Positions 11,382 to 19,437 of a DNA stretch of 64,000 bases are shown one piece after another. The translations under genes were made by a program, and so were the position numbers. A model generated the notes under the pieces. The model made no database searches, was not told the DNA's origin, and was given only the letters and a program-made list of their open reading frames with translations. This stretch comes from Amycolatopsis sp. NBC_00345. Lineage in GTDB: Bacteria; Actinomycetota; Actinomycetes; Mycobacteriales; Pseudonocardiaceae. Location: assembly GCF_036116635.1 (NCBI RefSeq), contig NZ_CP107995.1:8122001-8186000 (forward strand). Reading direction: 5' to 3'. The stretch's first letter is position 1, and each line of letters starts with the position of its first letter.

Positions 11382-11540
11382 ATGGACGGGGGGCGGATCA
11401 GTGGCGTCATCGACTGGTCCGACTTGTGCGTCGGCGGGCGAGAGCGGGCGTGGCATCGGCTGGGGCCGTGGTTCGAGGTGGTTTACGGCGTCGCGACGGG
11501 CCGGGCCGAGTTGGTCGCTTCGGGGCTCGAGGGGTGCGGA
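11382..11540 (+). pseudogene. Remnant of an aminoglycoside phosphotransferase (APH) family gene
   Basis: The frame reads MDGGRISGVIDWSDLCVGG, which resembles the kinase motif of APH-family phosphotransferases in which the Asp of the ID(W/F) segment binds Mg. It is followed by a helix-like stretch ending YGVATGRAELVASGLEG that resembles the C-terminal part of such proteins. The N-lobe, the catalytic HGD segment and most of the C-lobe are absent, and the reading frame then runs into unlike sequence. I read it as a small leftover of a deleted gene. The family match is from motif memory only. Confidence 0.42.
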
Positions 11541-11773
11541 AACGGCTGTAGGTATGGGTCAGCCCTGCCGGGAAGAGAAGTGCCGGCAGGGCTGAGTTGT
11601 GCACGGTCGGCGCGCGCACGGTCGCCTCTCGGCGGAGGGCGCGACGCGGTTCCAGCCGAACGGAACTCCGCGAAGGCAAAGGTGTGAGCCCGGGGGACAC
11701 GGTGGGCGCACCGACCAGGGGGTTCAACTATCCGGCCGGTGCCGGTATTCCAGTCTCGGAGTGACGCGCGTCG

Positions 11774-11799
11774 CCCTTGGTTCCACGTGGAACCAAGGG
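11774..11799. promoter_or_regulatory. parS: parS centromere site (ParB-binding palindrome)
   Basis: A 26-base perfect palindrome, with left half CCCTTGGTTCCAC and its exact complement to the right, contains GTTCCACGTGGAAC. This fits the ParB site consensus GTTYCACGTGRAAC on both half-sites. It lies about 11 kb from oriC in an intergenic stretch, where parS sites cluster in actinobacteria. ParB loaded here would act in origin segregation and condensin loading. I found no second full match in the window. Confidence 0.85.
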
Positions 11800-11880
11800 G
11801 CTGGGAACCGGCGGGTCCGGCGCTCGGCGAGTGCAGTAGCATCGTGGGGTAACTAAGCAAGTCGGAGAAGGGGGCTTCAG

Positions 11881-12054
11881 GTGAAGAAGCTGTTGGCACT
11901 CGCGGTCGTCGCGGGCGGCGTTCTGTTTGTCGTCAAGCGCAACAAGGCGGCCAAGGCCGAGGCTGACCTGTGGCGTGAAGCCACGGCTCCCACGGGCCCG
12001 ATCTCGGCGAACGGCACCACGCCGGCCAAGGCCACGGACGCCTCGCGTAACTGA
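11881..12054 (+). CDS. DLW-39 family small protein
   Basis: A 57-residue protein starting MKKLLALAVVAGGVLFVVKR, a single hydrophobic segment with a basic N-terminus, followed by a Lys/Ala-rich stretch and the family-defining ADLWREAT motif, then a Pro/Thr-rich tail. DLW-39 family proteins are encoded near tRNA-Ala in Actinomycetes and have no known function; the N-terminal segment suggests a membrane anchor. The GTG start has GAAGGGGG a few bases upstream. The stop codon lies 34 bases before tRNA-Ala. The ORF is too short for standard gene-length cut-offs. Confidence 0.85.
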   Translation: MKKLLALAVVAGGVLFVVKRNKAAKAEADLWREATAPTGPISANGTTPAKATDASRN

Positions 12055-12088
12055 TCTTCGGACGGGCGGCATCCCGCCGCCCGTACCC

Positions 12089-12161
12089 GGGGCTGTAGCT
12101 CAATTGGTAGAGCACCGCCTTTGCAAGGCGGGGGTCAGGGGTTCGATTCCCCTCAGCTCCA
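12089..12161 (+). tRNA. tRNA-Ala (anticodon TGC)
   Basis: A 73-base cloverleaf: acceptor GGGGCTG with CAGCTCC (one G-U pair), D arm GCTC/GAGC, anticodon stem CCGCC/GGCGG with loop TTTGCAA (anticodon TGC), T arm AGGGG/CCCCT. It is the last conserved backbone element before the accessory region. I searched for a copy of its 3' end near the right border of the island and did not find one. Confidence 0.98.
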
Positions 12162-12199
12162 CCCCAGGGTTGTCACTAGAACCCTTGCCCGTGTGAACG

Positions 12200-12304
12200 C
12201 CGGTGAGCACGAGCGCAACGTCGGAAGTTAAAAGGCCATCCGCCGAGCGGGTGGCCTTTTTGCTGCGTCCACGCGGGGACTGGACACTCCCTCGTGCTCA
12301 CCGG
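12200..12304. repeat. 14-bp perfect inverted repeat flanking a terminator hairpin
   Basis: CCGGTGAGCACGAG at 12200-12213 recurs as its exact reverse complement at 12291-12304, with 77 bases between. The inner hairpin at 12231-12262 lies inside this larger fold. It marks the change from backbone to accessory DNA just after tRNA-Ala. Confidence 0.8.
12231..12262 (+). terminator. Rho-independent terminator after tRNA-Ala
   Basis: AAAGGCCATCCG pairs with CGGGTGGCCTTT (one G-U pair) around a short loop and is followed by T residues. The A-rich left flank means that it could also work in the reverse direction, shielding the two sides from each other. Confidence 0.82.
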
Positions 12305-12416
12305 CAACCGCTCAACCGTCGGCCGGCCGCTGTTCTGACGACCGGTCATGGCCTTGGGGGTGGTGATCTGGCGCAAGGAACTGCGAACGCACTATACGGT
12401 CCCACTATCGCTGGGA

Positions 12417-12545
12417 TCATTTCTCGATGATGGTGGGCGACGCTGTATATCGGCGGATGATCAAGGCGCCTTTTTGGTCGTTGTCCCAGGTCAGCGGCTT
12501 GATATACCTGCCATCGCGGCCCTCGGATTCGGTACTGGAAGGCAT
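12417..12545 (-). CDS. Short hypothetical ORF in a low-GC patch (42 aa)
   Basis: The minus strand encodes 42 residues from an ATG, with a protein-like composition: it contains DGRYIKPLTWDNDQKGALII and ends SPTIIEK. The same frame is open for some 19 codons upstream but has no start there. There is no convincing ribosome binding site, so this may be the C-terminal remnant of a frameshifted gene joined to the ORF just upstream (12575-12790). The local base composition is far lower in GC than the backbone. I do not recognise the family. Confidence 0.3.
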   Translation of the reverse strand: MPSSTESEGRDGRYIKPLTWDNDQKGALIIRRYTASPTIIEK

Positions 12546-12574
12546 TTGAACGGTCGGTCTGGGTGGTATGTTCG

Positions 12575-12790
12575 TTATCTGGAGGTCGTGTTGTTGCTAC
12601 CTTCTCGTCTTTTATTCTTAGGATTCGAAATGGCGCGGCTACCCTCTCGCAGGGTTGACAAACGCGCGATCTTATTGTAACATCCATTATGCGAGGGGGA
12701 GTCGCTTGAGTTAAATGCTTCAGGCAGCGCGCGACTCTGGGGAGTCTTGGGGGATTCTGAATGGGAATCGACACGTATCTCGAGTGCCAT
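12575..12790 (-). CDS. Short hypothetical ORF in a low-GC patch (71 aa)
   Basis: The minus strand encodes 71 residues starting MALEIRVDSHSESPKTPQSR, with a good ribosome binding site (GGAGAAG) six bases before the ATG. It is rich in Ser, Asn, Arg and Lys, with one Cys (HNGCYNK). Codons are not GC-biased at the third position, unlike neighbouring genes. The frame stays open to 14377, but that extension is the antisense of the acyl-CoA dehydrogenase gene and not real. It is 30 bases from the next minus-strand ORF. A small regulator, peptide precursor or remnant are all possible, and I do not recognise it. Confidence 0.35.
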   Translation of the reverse strand: MALEIRVDSHSESPKTPQSRALPEAFNSSDSPSHNGCYNKIARLSTLREGSRAISNPKNKRREGSNNTTSR

Positions 12791-13204
12791 GTGATCTTCT
12801 CCGGCCAGGTATCTGGTCGCCGGGAATGACGAGAATTGTGCACTGAGGCTTAGTCGATCACTGCGCCGACCGTCGTCTATGGCGGGGCGCAAGGGAAATC
12901 CGATGGCGGCTGTCCACCGTGAAGACGTTGTCAGCACGGGACATTCGCTGCGGTAAGCGGCCGCCTCGATGATTTGTGCTGTGGACACATCGGCCAGGCC
13001 GCGAGGCCTTATTTCGCGCTGGCCGCGATGAGTAACCCGTGATGCGCCGTCACCAGGGAGTTCGAGCAATCCTCCCGGTGCGGCGGTCTGGATCCGACAC
13101 ACATTGACAATGCGAAGGTCGGTAACACACATGCCAAGAAAACTCCGACGTCCTGCCGGCGCCGGTCTACGGCTGCCCGGCGCGCGTACACCGGGAGGCC
13201 GGCC
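12791..13204. promoter_or_regulatory. Intergenic leader upstream of the first biosynthetic gene
   Basis: About 410 bases without a supported gene separate the minus-strand small ORF from the first acyl-CoA dehydrogenase gene. A TTGACA hexamer is present at 13104-13109, but no matching -10 box at the usual spacing is clear. GGGAGG lies just before the GTG at 13205. The stretch probably holds divergent promoters. Confidence 0.4.
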
Positions 13205-14401
13205 GTGACCGGCGACGCGATCGACACCTGGCTTCGGCCGATGCGCCCGGTTCTCGATCCCGCCGGCGAGGCCGACTGGGACCAGCTGGCCGCTATGGCG
13301 ACCGAGCTGGACTCGGTGCTCGCCGCACACCCCATTGACCTGCCGGACGGGGTCGAGCGCTCCCGTCGGCTCAAGGCCGTCCGGCTGGCGATGGTCGAAC
13401 GCGGCTTCCTGGACACGATGACCCACTCGCCGCTGTACGGGGTTCTGGCGCAGTTCGTCTGCGGCTACCGGGACATCGACCTGCGCGACGCGGTGACCCT
13501 CGGCCACGGCCGGCTGATCGACCAGCACGGACACCCCGCGCTTCGCGACCGCTGGGGATCGCGCATGGCGGCCGGTGAGCTCGTCGGCCTCGCCACGACC
13601 GAACCGCACGGCGGTTCCCGTACCGTCGCAGCGCGCACCCGCGCCACGGTCGGCCCGGACGGGACCTGGCTGGTCAGCGGCCGCAAGAAGTGGATCAGCC
13701 GGCTCACCGAGGCCGCGGTGTTCGTCGTGTTCTTCCAGGACCCGGACGGCAACCTGGTCGCCGCGGCGATCGACGCCGCCGATCCGGGCGTGTCTCGCGA
13801 GCAGCTGTCGCCGGCGGGCCTCGCCGGGTGGACCTGGGGCGTTCTCGACCTCGACGCCGTGCCGGTCGATCCGGACCGGGATGTCCTGCTCGGTCACGGA
13901 ATGTCCTTGCTGCGCAAGCATTTCACCGCCTACCGGCCACTGGTGACCGCCACCGCGCTCGGCGGTGCCGCAGCCGTGTTCGACACCGCCAACGCCCATC
14001 TCAGGCACCGGCAGGCCAGCGGGGACTTCGCCCGGCTGCGCGACACCGCCCTGGTCACCTTCGGCCGGACCCACGCCCAGCTGACGACCGCGCTGCTGGG
14101 CACCGCCGTGGCCGCGCAGCTGGCCGGCACCGGGTTCGACCGGGCCGAGCAGTGGGGCTGGGAGCTGAAGGCGCACGGCGTCGACACCGCCCACCAGGCG
14201 GCCACCGAGCTCGCGCAACTGCTCGGGGCCTTCGGGTACCAGGCCGACTCGCCGATCGCCAAAGCCCGCCGTGACCTGGGCGCGCTGCTGATCGCCGACG
14301 GAATCCACGACACCCTCTACCGCAGCGCCGGCAAACACCACACGACTCGGCCGCCGGCGATAACCGAGCCCCGGCAACAGCCGGTGGCCATGCCGGTGTG
14401 A
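13205..14401 (+). CDS. Acyl-CoA dehydrogenase family flavoprotein
   Basis: A 398-residue protein with the fold of FAD-dependent acyl-CoA dehydrogenases: helical N-terminal part, a central beta domain containing GLATTEPHGGSRT near residue 128 and SGRKKWISR near 158, and a helical C-terminal domain. At the usual catalytic Glu position near the C-terminus (the YEG-type segment) it reads ADGIHDTLYR, so Asp or His stands where Glu is typical. It may oxidise a carrier-bound acyl chain or an aminoacyl group instead of a CoA ester. Its stop overlaps a possible start of the next gene, suggesting a coupled operon with the oxoamine synthase, the ligase and the exporter. The GTG start has GGGAGG upstream. 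Confidence 0.78.
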   Translation: MTGDAIDTWLRPMRPVLDPAGEADWDQLAAMATELDSVLAAHPIDLPDGVERSRRLKAVRLAMVERGFLDTMTHSPLYGVLAQFVCGYRDIDLRDAVTLGHGRLIDQHGHPALRDRWGSRMAAGELVGLATTEPHGGSRTVAARTRATVGPDGTWLVSGRKKWISRLTEAAVFVVFFQDPDGNLVAAAIDAADPGVSREQLSPAGLAGWTWGVLDLDAVPVDPDRDVLLGHGMSLLRKHFTAYRPLVTATALGGAAAVFDTANAHLRHRQASGDFARLRDTALVTFGRTHAQLTTALLGTAVAAQLAGTGFDRAEQWGWELKAHGVDTAHQAATELAQLLGAFGYQADSPIAKARRDLGALLIADGIHDTLYRSAGKHHTTRPPAITEPRQQPVAMPV

Positions 14402-14463
14402 CCACCCGCGACAGCCGGATTCACGCGATCACGTTCTCATCACCCAAGGAGATCAAGGGCACC

Positions 14464-15696
14464 ATGCACCAGTTCCTCAACATCAAGAAGTCCGTGAGCA
14501 TCTGTACCGACTTCTGGGACGTCACCAAGGAGTCAGGCCTGTTCGGCATCCCCGTCGCCGGACTCGGCGACGGCAGGCACCGCGTGCTCGCCGACGGCCA
14601 CGAGTTCGTCAACATGTCGTCCTACTCCTACCTCGGGCTCGACACGCACCCACGACTGGTCCGGGCCGCGGCCGACGCAGTGCTCGCCGAAGGAGCTCTC
14701 AACACCTCGTCCTCACGCATGCGGCTCCGGTTCGGCGTGCTCGAGGACGCCGAGGCCGCGTTGTCGGAGCTGTTCGATGTCGAGGCAGTCACCGTCAACT
14801 CCTGTGCCACCGCGGCCTGGACGGCCTTGCCGCTGGTCGCCTCGGGCCTGTTCACCGACGGCGTCCCGCCGCTGATGGTGTTCGACAAGCACGCGCACTT
14901 CTGCCTGAACGCGATGAAGCCGAATGTGGCGGACGAGGCCGAGATCGTCACGATCCGGCACAACGACGTCGAAGCACTGGAAGACCTGTGCAAGCAGCAC
15001 CGGCAGGTCGCGTACGTGACCGACGGCGTGTACAGCACCGGCGGCCAGGCCCCGATCGCCGAATTGCTGCGCCTGCAGGAGAAGTACGGCCTGTTCCTGC
15101 TCCTCGACGAGGCGCACAGCATCTCGACCGTCGGGAAGCACGGGCGCGGCGTCGTGCTGGAGGCGATGGGTGAGATCAACGACCGCACGGTGATCATCAC
15201 GTCGTTGAACAAGGGTTTCGGCGCCTCCGGCGGGGCGATTTTCCTCGGTCGCCGCGGTTCGAAGGAGCGGGTCGACATCGCCCAGCGCAGCGCCGCCCCG
15301 CTGATGTGGTCGCAGCGGATCAACACCGCGGGCCTCGGCGCCGTGCTCGCGTCGGCCGAACTGCACCGCTCCGCCGAGCTGATCGAGCTGCAGAACCGGC
15401 TGCAGGCCAACATCACCCTGTTCGACAGCCTGGTCGAGACCGGTGAGCGCGGTGACGGCCTGCCGATCCGGTTCGTGGAGGTGGGCTCCGAGGCCGGGAC
15501 CGTCACGCTCGCTCAGGACCTGCAGCGCGCCGGCTTCTTCGTGCCGCCGATCTTCTTCCCGATCATCGGCCGTGGCAAGGCGGGCTTGCGGGTGATGCTG
15601 CGCGCGAACATGTCGACCACGGAGATCGAGGAGTTCTGCCAGCTGGTCAACACTCTGCGCGATCGCGAGCCGGTCGCCGCGGGTACGGGGGAATGA
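14464..15696 (+). CDS. Alpha-oxoamine synthase (PLP-dependent; BioF/KBL/CqsA-like)
   Basis: Enzymes of this family condense an amino acid with an acyl thioester, lose CO2 and yield an alpha-amino ketone. The 410-residue protein has the fold-type I motifs: NMSSYSYLGLDTHP near residue 44, DGVYSTGGQAP near 190, DEAHSIS near 217 and the PLP-binding Lys at about 250 in TSLNKGFGASGG. ATG 14464 is preferred because AAGGAG lies 12 bases upstream and its N-terminus resembles CqsA-type enzymes; a GTG at 14398 overlapping the previous stop would add 22 residues. It overlaps the ATP-grasp gene by four bases (ATGA). In this cluster it is the best candidate to release the acyl chain from PKS-2. The amino acid used cannot be read from the sequence. 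Confidence 0.82.
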   Translation: MHQFLNIKKSVSICTDFWDVTKESGLFGIPVAGLGDGRHRVLADGHEFVNMSSYSYLGLDTHPRLVRAAADAVLAEGALNTSSSRMRLRFGVLEDAEAALSELFDVEAVTVNSCATAAWTALPLVASGLFTDGVPPLMVFDKHAHFCLNAMKPNVADEAEIVTIRHNDVEALEDLCKQHRQVAYVTDGVYSTGGQAPIAELLRLQEKYGLFLLLDEAHSISTVGKHGRGVVLEAMGEINDRTVIITSLNKGFGASGGAIFLGRRGSKERVDIAQRSAAPLMWSQRINTAGLGAVLASAELHRSAELIELQNRLQANITLFDSLVETGERGDGLPIRFVEVGSEAGTVTLAQDLQRAGFFVPPIFFPIIGRGKAGLRVMLRANMSTTEIEEFCQLVNTLRDREPVAAGTGE

Positions 15697-16955
15697 AGCC
15701 GACCCTGATGCTCGTCGGTGGCGCCCGCCCACTCCTGGCCTTCAGCGTGGACCTGACCGAGGCGGTGCTCGCGCAAGCTGCCGCCCGCGGGGTCCGCACG
15801 CTGGTCACCAGCACCGCCTCGGACCTCGCGGCCATGCCGTCGATCGTGGCCTCGGCCGACGAGGCCGCGGCCGTGGGGTTCACCGAGCCGGGAGAGACCG
15901 CGGAGTGGGCGCGGCGTCGCGTCGCGGCGGGCGAGCACATCGTGGCGGTGCTCGCCCAGCTGGAGATGGCCCAGGTCGCGGCGGCCGAGACGGCGGAGGC
16001 CGTCGGGGCACCGGGCAACGCCCCGGAGGTGATCCGCCGGATCCGCACCAAGGACGCCTGCCGGGCGGCGCTGGCCGCGGCGGGATTCGCCCAGCCCGCC
16101 GTCCGGCTGTGCGCGAGCGCGGCCGACGCGGCGGGCTTCCTGCGGGAGACCGCGGGACCGTGGATCGTCAAACCACGCGACGCCATGGGCAGCACCGGCG
16201 TCAGCCAGATCTCCTCGGCCGACGACCTGCCCGCGGCGCTGGCGCTGCTGCCCGACGCCGGCACGTTCCTGGTCGAGGAGTTCGTGTCCGGGCCGGAGTT
16301 CAGCGTCGAGGGGATCTTCCAGCGCGGCCGGCCCAGGATCCTGGCCGTCACCGCGAAGGAGACGGTCCCACCGCCGTTCTTCGTCGAAACCGCGCACACC
16401 CTGCCCGCGGATCTACCCGAGCCCCGGCGCCGGGAGATCGACGAAACGGTGTCCGCCGCGCTGCTCGCCCTCGGGCTGCGCAGCGGTGCCTTCCACGCCG
16501 AGATCTGGCTGACGCCGACCGGCGTCGTGCTCGGCGAGGTGCACAGCCGTTTCGGCGGCGACTGGATCCACAAGATGCTCGAGTACGCCATTCCCGGTAT
16601 CGAGCTCTTCGGGCTGATCATCGACGACCTGCTCGGCCTGCCGCAGACACCCGGCCCGCTCGAGCCGACCCGCGGCGCGGCGGTGCGCTACCTGACCCCG
16701 CCGCCGGGCCAGGTCGTCACGATCGAGGGCTGGGACGAGGTCCTCGCTCACCCGGCAGTACTGCACGCGGAGCTCTCGGCCGGGCCCGGCACCGATATCC
16801 CGCCGCTGCACCGCTCCGGCGACCGGGTCGGGCTGATCGTCGTCGGTGCGCGGACCTCGACGCTGGCGCGCGAACTCGCCGAGGAGCTGGCTTCCTCGGT
16901 CCGGTTCGTCACCACGTCCGATGAAGCCATGGTCAAGGGTTCGGCAGGCGCATGA
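15693..16955 (+). CDS. ATP-grasp carboxylate-amine ligase (L-amino acid ligase-like)
   Basis: Forms an amide between a carboxylate, activated as acyl phosphate, and an amine. The 420-residue protein has the ATP-grasp core: the lid loop KPRDAMGSTGVSQIS near residue 160, VEEFVSGPEFSVEG near 192, and the Mg-binding region GAFHAEIWLTPTGVVLGEVH near 265 followed by SRFGGDWI. The N-terminal third is a Rossmann-like pre-ATP-grasp domain. It resembles dipeptide-forming ligases of the BacD/DdaF kind. It is overlapped by four bases at both ends, by the oxoamine synthase gene and the MFS gene, so all three are translationally coupled. The likely role is to acylate the amino ketone with an amino acid. 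Confidence 0.83.
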   Translation: MKPTLMLVGGARPLLAFSVDLTEAVLAQAAARGVRTLVTSTASDLAAMPSIVASADEAAAVGFTEPGETAEWARRRVAAGEHIVAVLAQLEMAQVAAAETAEAVGAPGNAPEVIRRIRTKDACRAALAAAGFAQPAVRLCASAADAAGFLRETAGPWIVKPRDAMGSTGVSQISSADDLPAALALLPDAGTFLVEEFVSGPEFSVEGIFQRGRPRILAVTAKETVPPPFFVETAHTLPADLPEPRRREIDETVSAALLALGLRSGAFHAEIWLTPTGVVLGEVHSRFGGDWIHKMLEYAIPGIELFGLIIDDLLGLPQTPGPLEPTRGAAVRYLTPPPGQVVTIEGWDEVLAHPAVLHAELSAGPGTDIPPLHRSGDRVGLIVVGARTSTLARELAEELASSVRFVTTSDEAMVKGSAGA

Positions 16956-18217
16956 TCCTGGACACCCGCCTGCGCCGATGGACCGCGCACGTACTCCCGA
17001 AGAGCGGTGGCCGCCCGGCCCGGTTGCTCGCGTTCGCCACGTTGGTGAGCACAACCGGTTACGGCGTCTACCTCACCGCGGGAGTTCTGTACTTCACCAA
17101 CGCGGTGCATCTGCCGACGGCCCAGGTGGGTATCGGCCTGACCATCGCGGGGGCGGTGTCGCTGGCGGCGGGGATACCGTTCGGTCACCTGGCCGACCGG
17201 CGCAGCGCGACCACGGTCTACTCGGTGACGCTGGGGCTGGGCATGGTGTCGATGGCCGGCCTGTGCCTCGCGCACGACTTCTGGACATTCCTGGCTTTCG
17301 CGAGCCTCGGCGCCGTCGCGCAGACCGCGGGACAGGCCGCGCGCGGCCCGCTCGTGCAGGAGTACGGCGGGGAGCGGCCCGCCGAATTCCGCGGATACCT
17401 GCGCGCGATCACCAACGTCGGCGTCTCGCTCGGGGCGCTGCTCGCGGGCTGGGGGGTCGCGGTCGACACCAGCTACGCGTACCTGCTGCTGATCGGGGGC
17501 AGCGCGGTTTCGTATGCGGCATCGGCGATGCTCGTGCTGTTCCTGCCCCGCATCACGCCGAAGCCCGTGCGCACCGGAGCGCGATGGGTGGCATTGCGGG
17601 ACCGTCCCTACCTCGTGCTGACCTTGCTGGACGGCTTGATGGCGATCCAGTACCGCGTGCTGACCGCGGCCGTGCCGCTGTGGCTGGTGGACCGGATCCT
17701 GGCGCCGAAGTGGTCGGTCTCGGTGGTGATGCTGGTCAACACCGCCATTGTCATTCTTTTCCAAGTGCGGGCCAGCCGCGGCGTCACCACCCCGGTACTG
17801 GGCGGCCGGGCGTTCCGCCGCGCGGGCTTCGCCTTCCTGATCGCCGCCGTGATGATCTCCTTCATGGCGGAAACTCCCGTATGGCTCGCCATGGTGCTGC
17901 TGCCGATCGCGGTGATCATCCATACCGTCGGCGAGATCTGGCAGGCCGCGGGCGGCTTCGAGCTGTCCTTCGCGTTGGCTCCGCGACATGCGGTCGGCCA
18001 GTATCAGGGGCTGTTCGGCATGGGCCTCGGTCTGGGCGTCACTCTTGGTCCCGCCCTGCTGATCACCTTGTGCATCGGGTGGGGCGTCCCGGGATGGTGG
18101 GTCGTCGGCGCCCTCTTCGCGCTGACCGGTCTGGCCGTTCCCCCGGTCATCCGGTGGGCCGAACGCGACCGCCCACACCTGCGAGCCGGGACCGGGGAGG
18201 TCAGCGGAACAGCCTGA
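16952..18217 (+). CDS. MFS transporter, probable product exporter
   Basis: A 421-residue protein with about 12 hydrophobic segments. It has the MFS loop 2-3 motif GHLADRRSAT near residue 70 and a drug-export type layout. It overlaps the ATP-grasp gene by four bases (ATGA) and its 3' end overlaps the convergent epoxide hydrolase gene by 17 bases. Linkage to the ligase suggests export of the finished product or self-protection. Substrate specificity is not readable from sequence. Confidence 0.85.
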   Translation: MILDTRLRRWTAHVLPKSGGRPARLLAFATLVSTTGYGVYLTAGVLYFTNAVHLPTAQVGIGLTIAGAVSLAAGIPFGHLADRRSATTVYSVTLGLGMVSMAGLCLAHDFWTFLAFASLGAVAQTAGQAARGPLVQEYGGERPAEFRGYLRAITNVGVSLGALLAGWGVAVDTSYAYLLLIGGSAVSYAASAMLVLFLPRITPKPVRTGARWVALRDRPYLVLTLLDGLMAIQYRVLTAAVPLWLVDRILAPKWSVSVVMLVNTAIVILFQVRASRGVTTPVLGGRAFRRAGFAFLIAAVMISFMAETPVWLAMVLLPIAVIIHTVGEIWQAAGGFELSFALAPRHAVGQYQGLFGMGLGLGVTLGPALLITLCIGWGVPGWWVVGALFALTGLAVPPVIRWAERDRPHLRAGTGEVSGTA

Positions 18218-19349
18218 ACGCCGCCCTGACCTCCTCGACGAACGCGGCCGGTTGTTCCAGTGCGGGAAAGTGCCCGCCCTGGTCGAGTTCGTGCCAGTAA
18301 CGCAGATCCGGAAATTGCGGCTCCGCCAGCCGCCGCGACGGCTGGTAGTAGTCCGCCGGGAAAACCGAACACCCGACCGGTACCGGGACCGGCGTCTCCT
18401 TGCCGGCGCCGGCAAAGCTTTCCCAGTAGAGCCGCGCGGCCGAAGCGCCGGTCGCGGGCAGCCAGTACATCAGGAGGTTGTCGATGAGCTCGTCGTTGGT
18501 GAACGCGGTGCCCGGGTCACCGCCGCAGTCGCTCCACGCCTCGAACTTGTCGGTGAGCCAGGCGGCGAGCGCGGCCGGCGAGTCGGTCAGGCCGTAGCCG
18601 ATGCTCTGCGGCCGGGTCGTGTGCACGGCGGCGTATGCCGATCCCTCGGCACGGTGCCGGGACAGTCGTTCCAGCGCCGAACGCTCCCGGTCGGTGAGAT
18701 CGTCGGTGTTGTCCGGTACCGGGAACGGCACCATGTTCAGGTGGATGCCGATGAGGTTGTCCGGATGCCGCCGGCCCAGCGTCATGGTGATCCGGGCACC
18801 CCAGTCGCCGCCCTGTGCGCCGTAACGCGGGTAGCCGAGTTTGCGGATCAGCTCATCCCAGGTGTCCGCGATCCGCTCGGTGCCCCAACCGGTCCGCGTG
18901 GGTTTTCCGCTGAACCCGTATCCCGGCAGGGACGGGCACACCACGTGGAACGCGTCTGCCGCGCTGCCGCCGAACGCGACCGGGTCGGTGAGCGGGCCGA
19001 CGACCTTGTGGAACTCGCGCACCGAGCCGGGCCAGCCGTGCGTGATCAGCAGCGGCACCGCGTCCGGGTGCGGTGAGCGGACGTGCAGGAAATGGATGCG
19101 CAGCCCGTTGAGCTCGGTGGTGAACTGCGGGAAGCGGTTCAGCCTTTCCTGTGCGGCCGGCCAGTCGTATTCGGTCAGCCAGTACTTGCACAGCTCACGA
19201 ACGTAGGCCAGCGGTGTGCCCTGTGACCAGTCGTCGACGGTTTCCGTTTCGGGCCATCGAGTCAGGCGCAGCCGATCGCGGGTGTCGGCCACTGCTGTTT
19301 CCGGGATGTTCACCCGGAACGGGACGATGTCGCCGGGCGGTGCGGTCAT
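18201..19349 (-). CDS. Epoxide hydrolase (EHN domain plus alpha/beta hydrolase)
   Basis: Hydrolyses epoxides through a covalent Asp-ester intermediate. The 382-residue protein has the N-terminal epoxide-hydrolase domain (FRVNIPETAVADTRDRLRLTRWP), the oxyanion-hole motif HGWPGS near residue 98, the nucleophile segment GAQGGDWGARI near 165 with Asp, and a C-terminal QGGHFPALEQP with the catalytic His. The ATG at 19349 gives the usual family start; an open extension to 19391 is not needed. It is divergent from the dehydrogenase gene with an 88-base shared promoter region. It may process an epoxide intermediate of the cluster product or give self-resistance to one. Confidence 0.9.
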   Translation of the reverse strand: MTAPPGDIVPFRVNIPETAVADTRDRLRLTRWPETETVDDWSQGTPLAYVRELCKYWLTEYDWPAAQERLNRFPQFTTELNGLRIHFLHVRSPHPDAVPLLITHGWPGSVREFHKVVGPLTDPVAFGGSAADAFHVVCPSLPGYGFSGKPTRTGWGTERIADTWDELIRKLGYPRYGAQGGDWGARITMTLGRRHPDNLIGIHLNMVPFPVPDNTDDLTDRERSALERLSRHRAEGSAYAAVHTTRPQSIGYGLTDSPAALAAWLTDKFEAWSDCGGDPGTAFTNDELIDNLLMYWLPATGASAARLYWESFAGAGKETPVPVPVGCSVFPADYYQPSRRLAEPQFPDLRYWHELDQGGHFPALEQPAAFVEEVRAAFRLFR

Positions 19350-19437
19350 GGGCTCAAAGCTACTTGATGCGAATGGTGGGCGCGAGCACAAAAACGAACA
19401 TGGACACTTCGCCGGAACCCGCTATACAGTCGGGAAA

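Noticed and set aside
12089..12161. tRNA-Ala as an integration site with an att duplication
   Set aside because: No copy of the tRNA 3' end could be found near the right border of the accessory region, and no integrase gene is present.
12575..14377. A 600-codon open frame on the minus strand
   Set aside because: All but its last 71 codons is the antisense of the acyl-CoA dehydrogenase gene; such long shadow frames are usual in GC-rich coding DNA. Only the short C-terminal part, with its own start and ribosome binding site, was kept.
18940..18970. Second parS-like site inside the epoxide hydrolase gene
   Set aside because: Only the right half (CACGTGGAAC) is present; the left half-site does not match.
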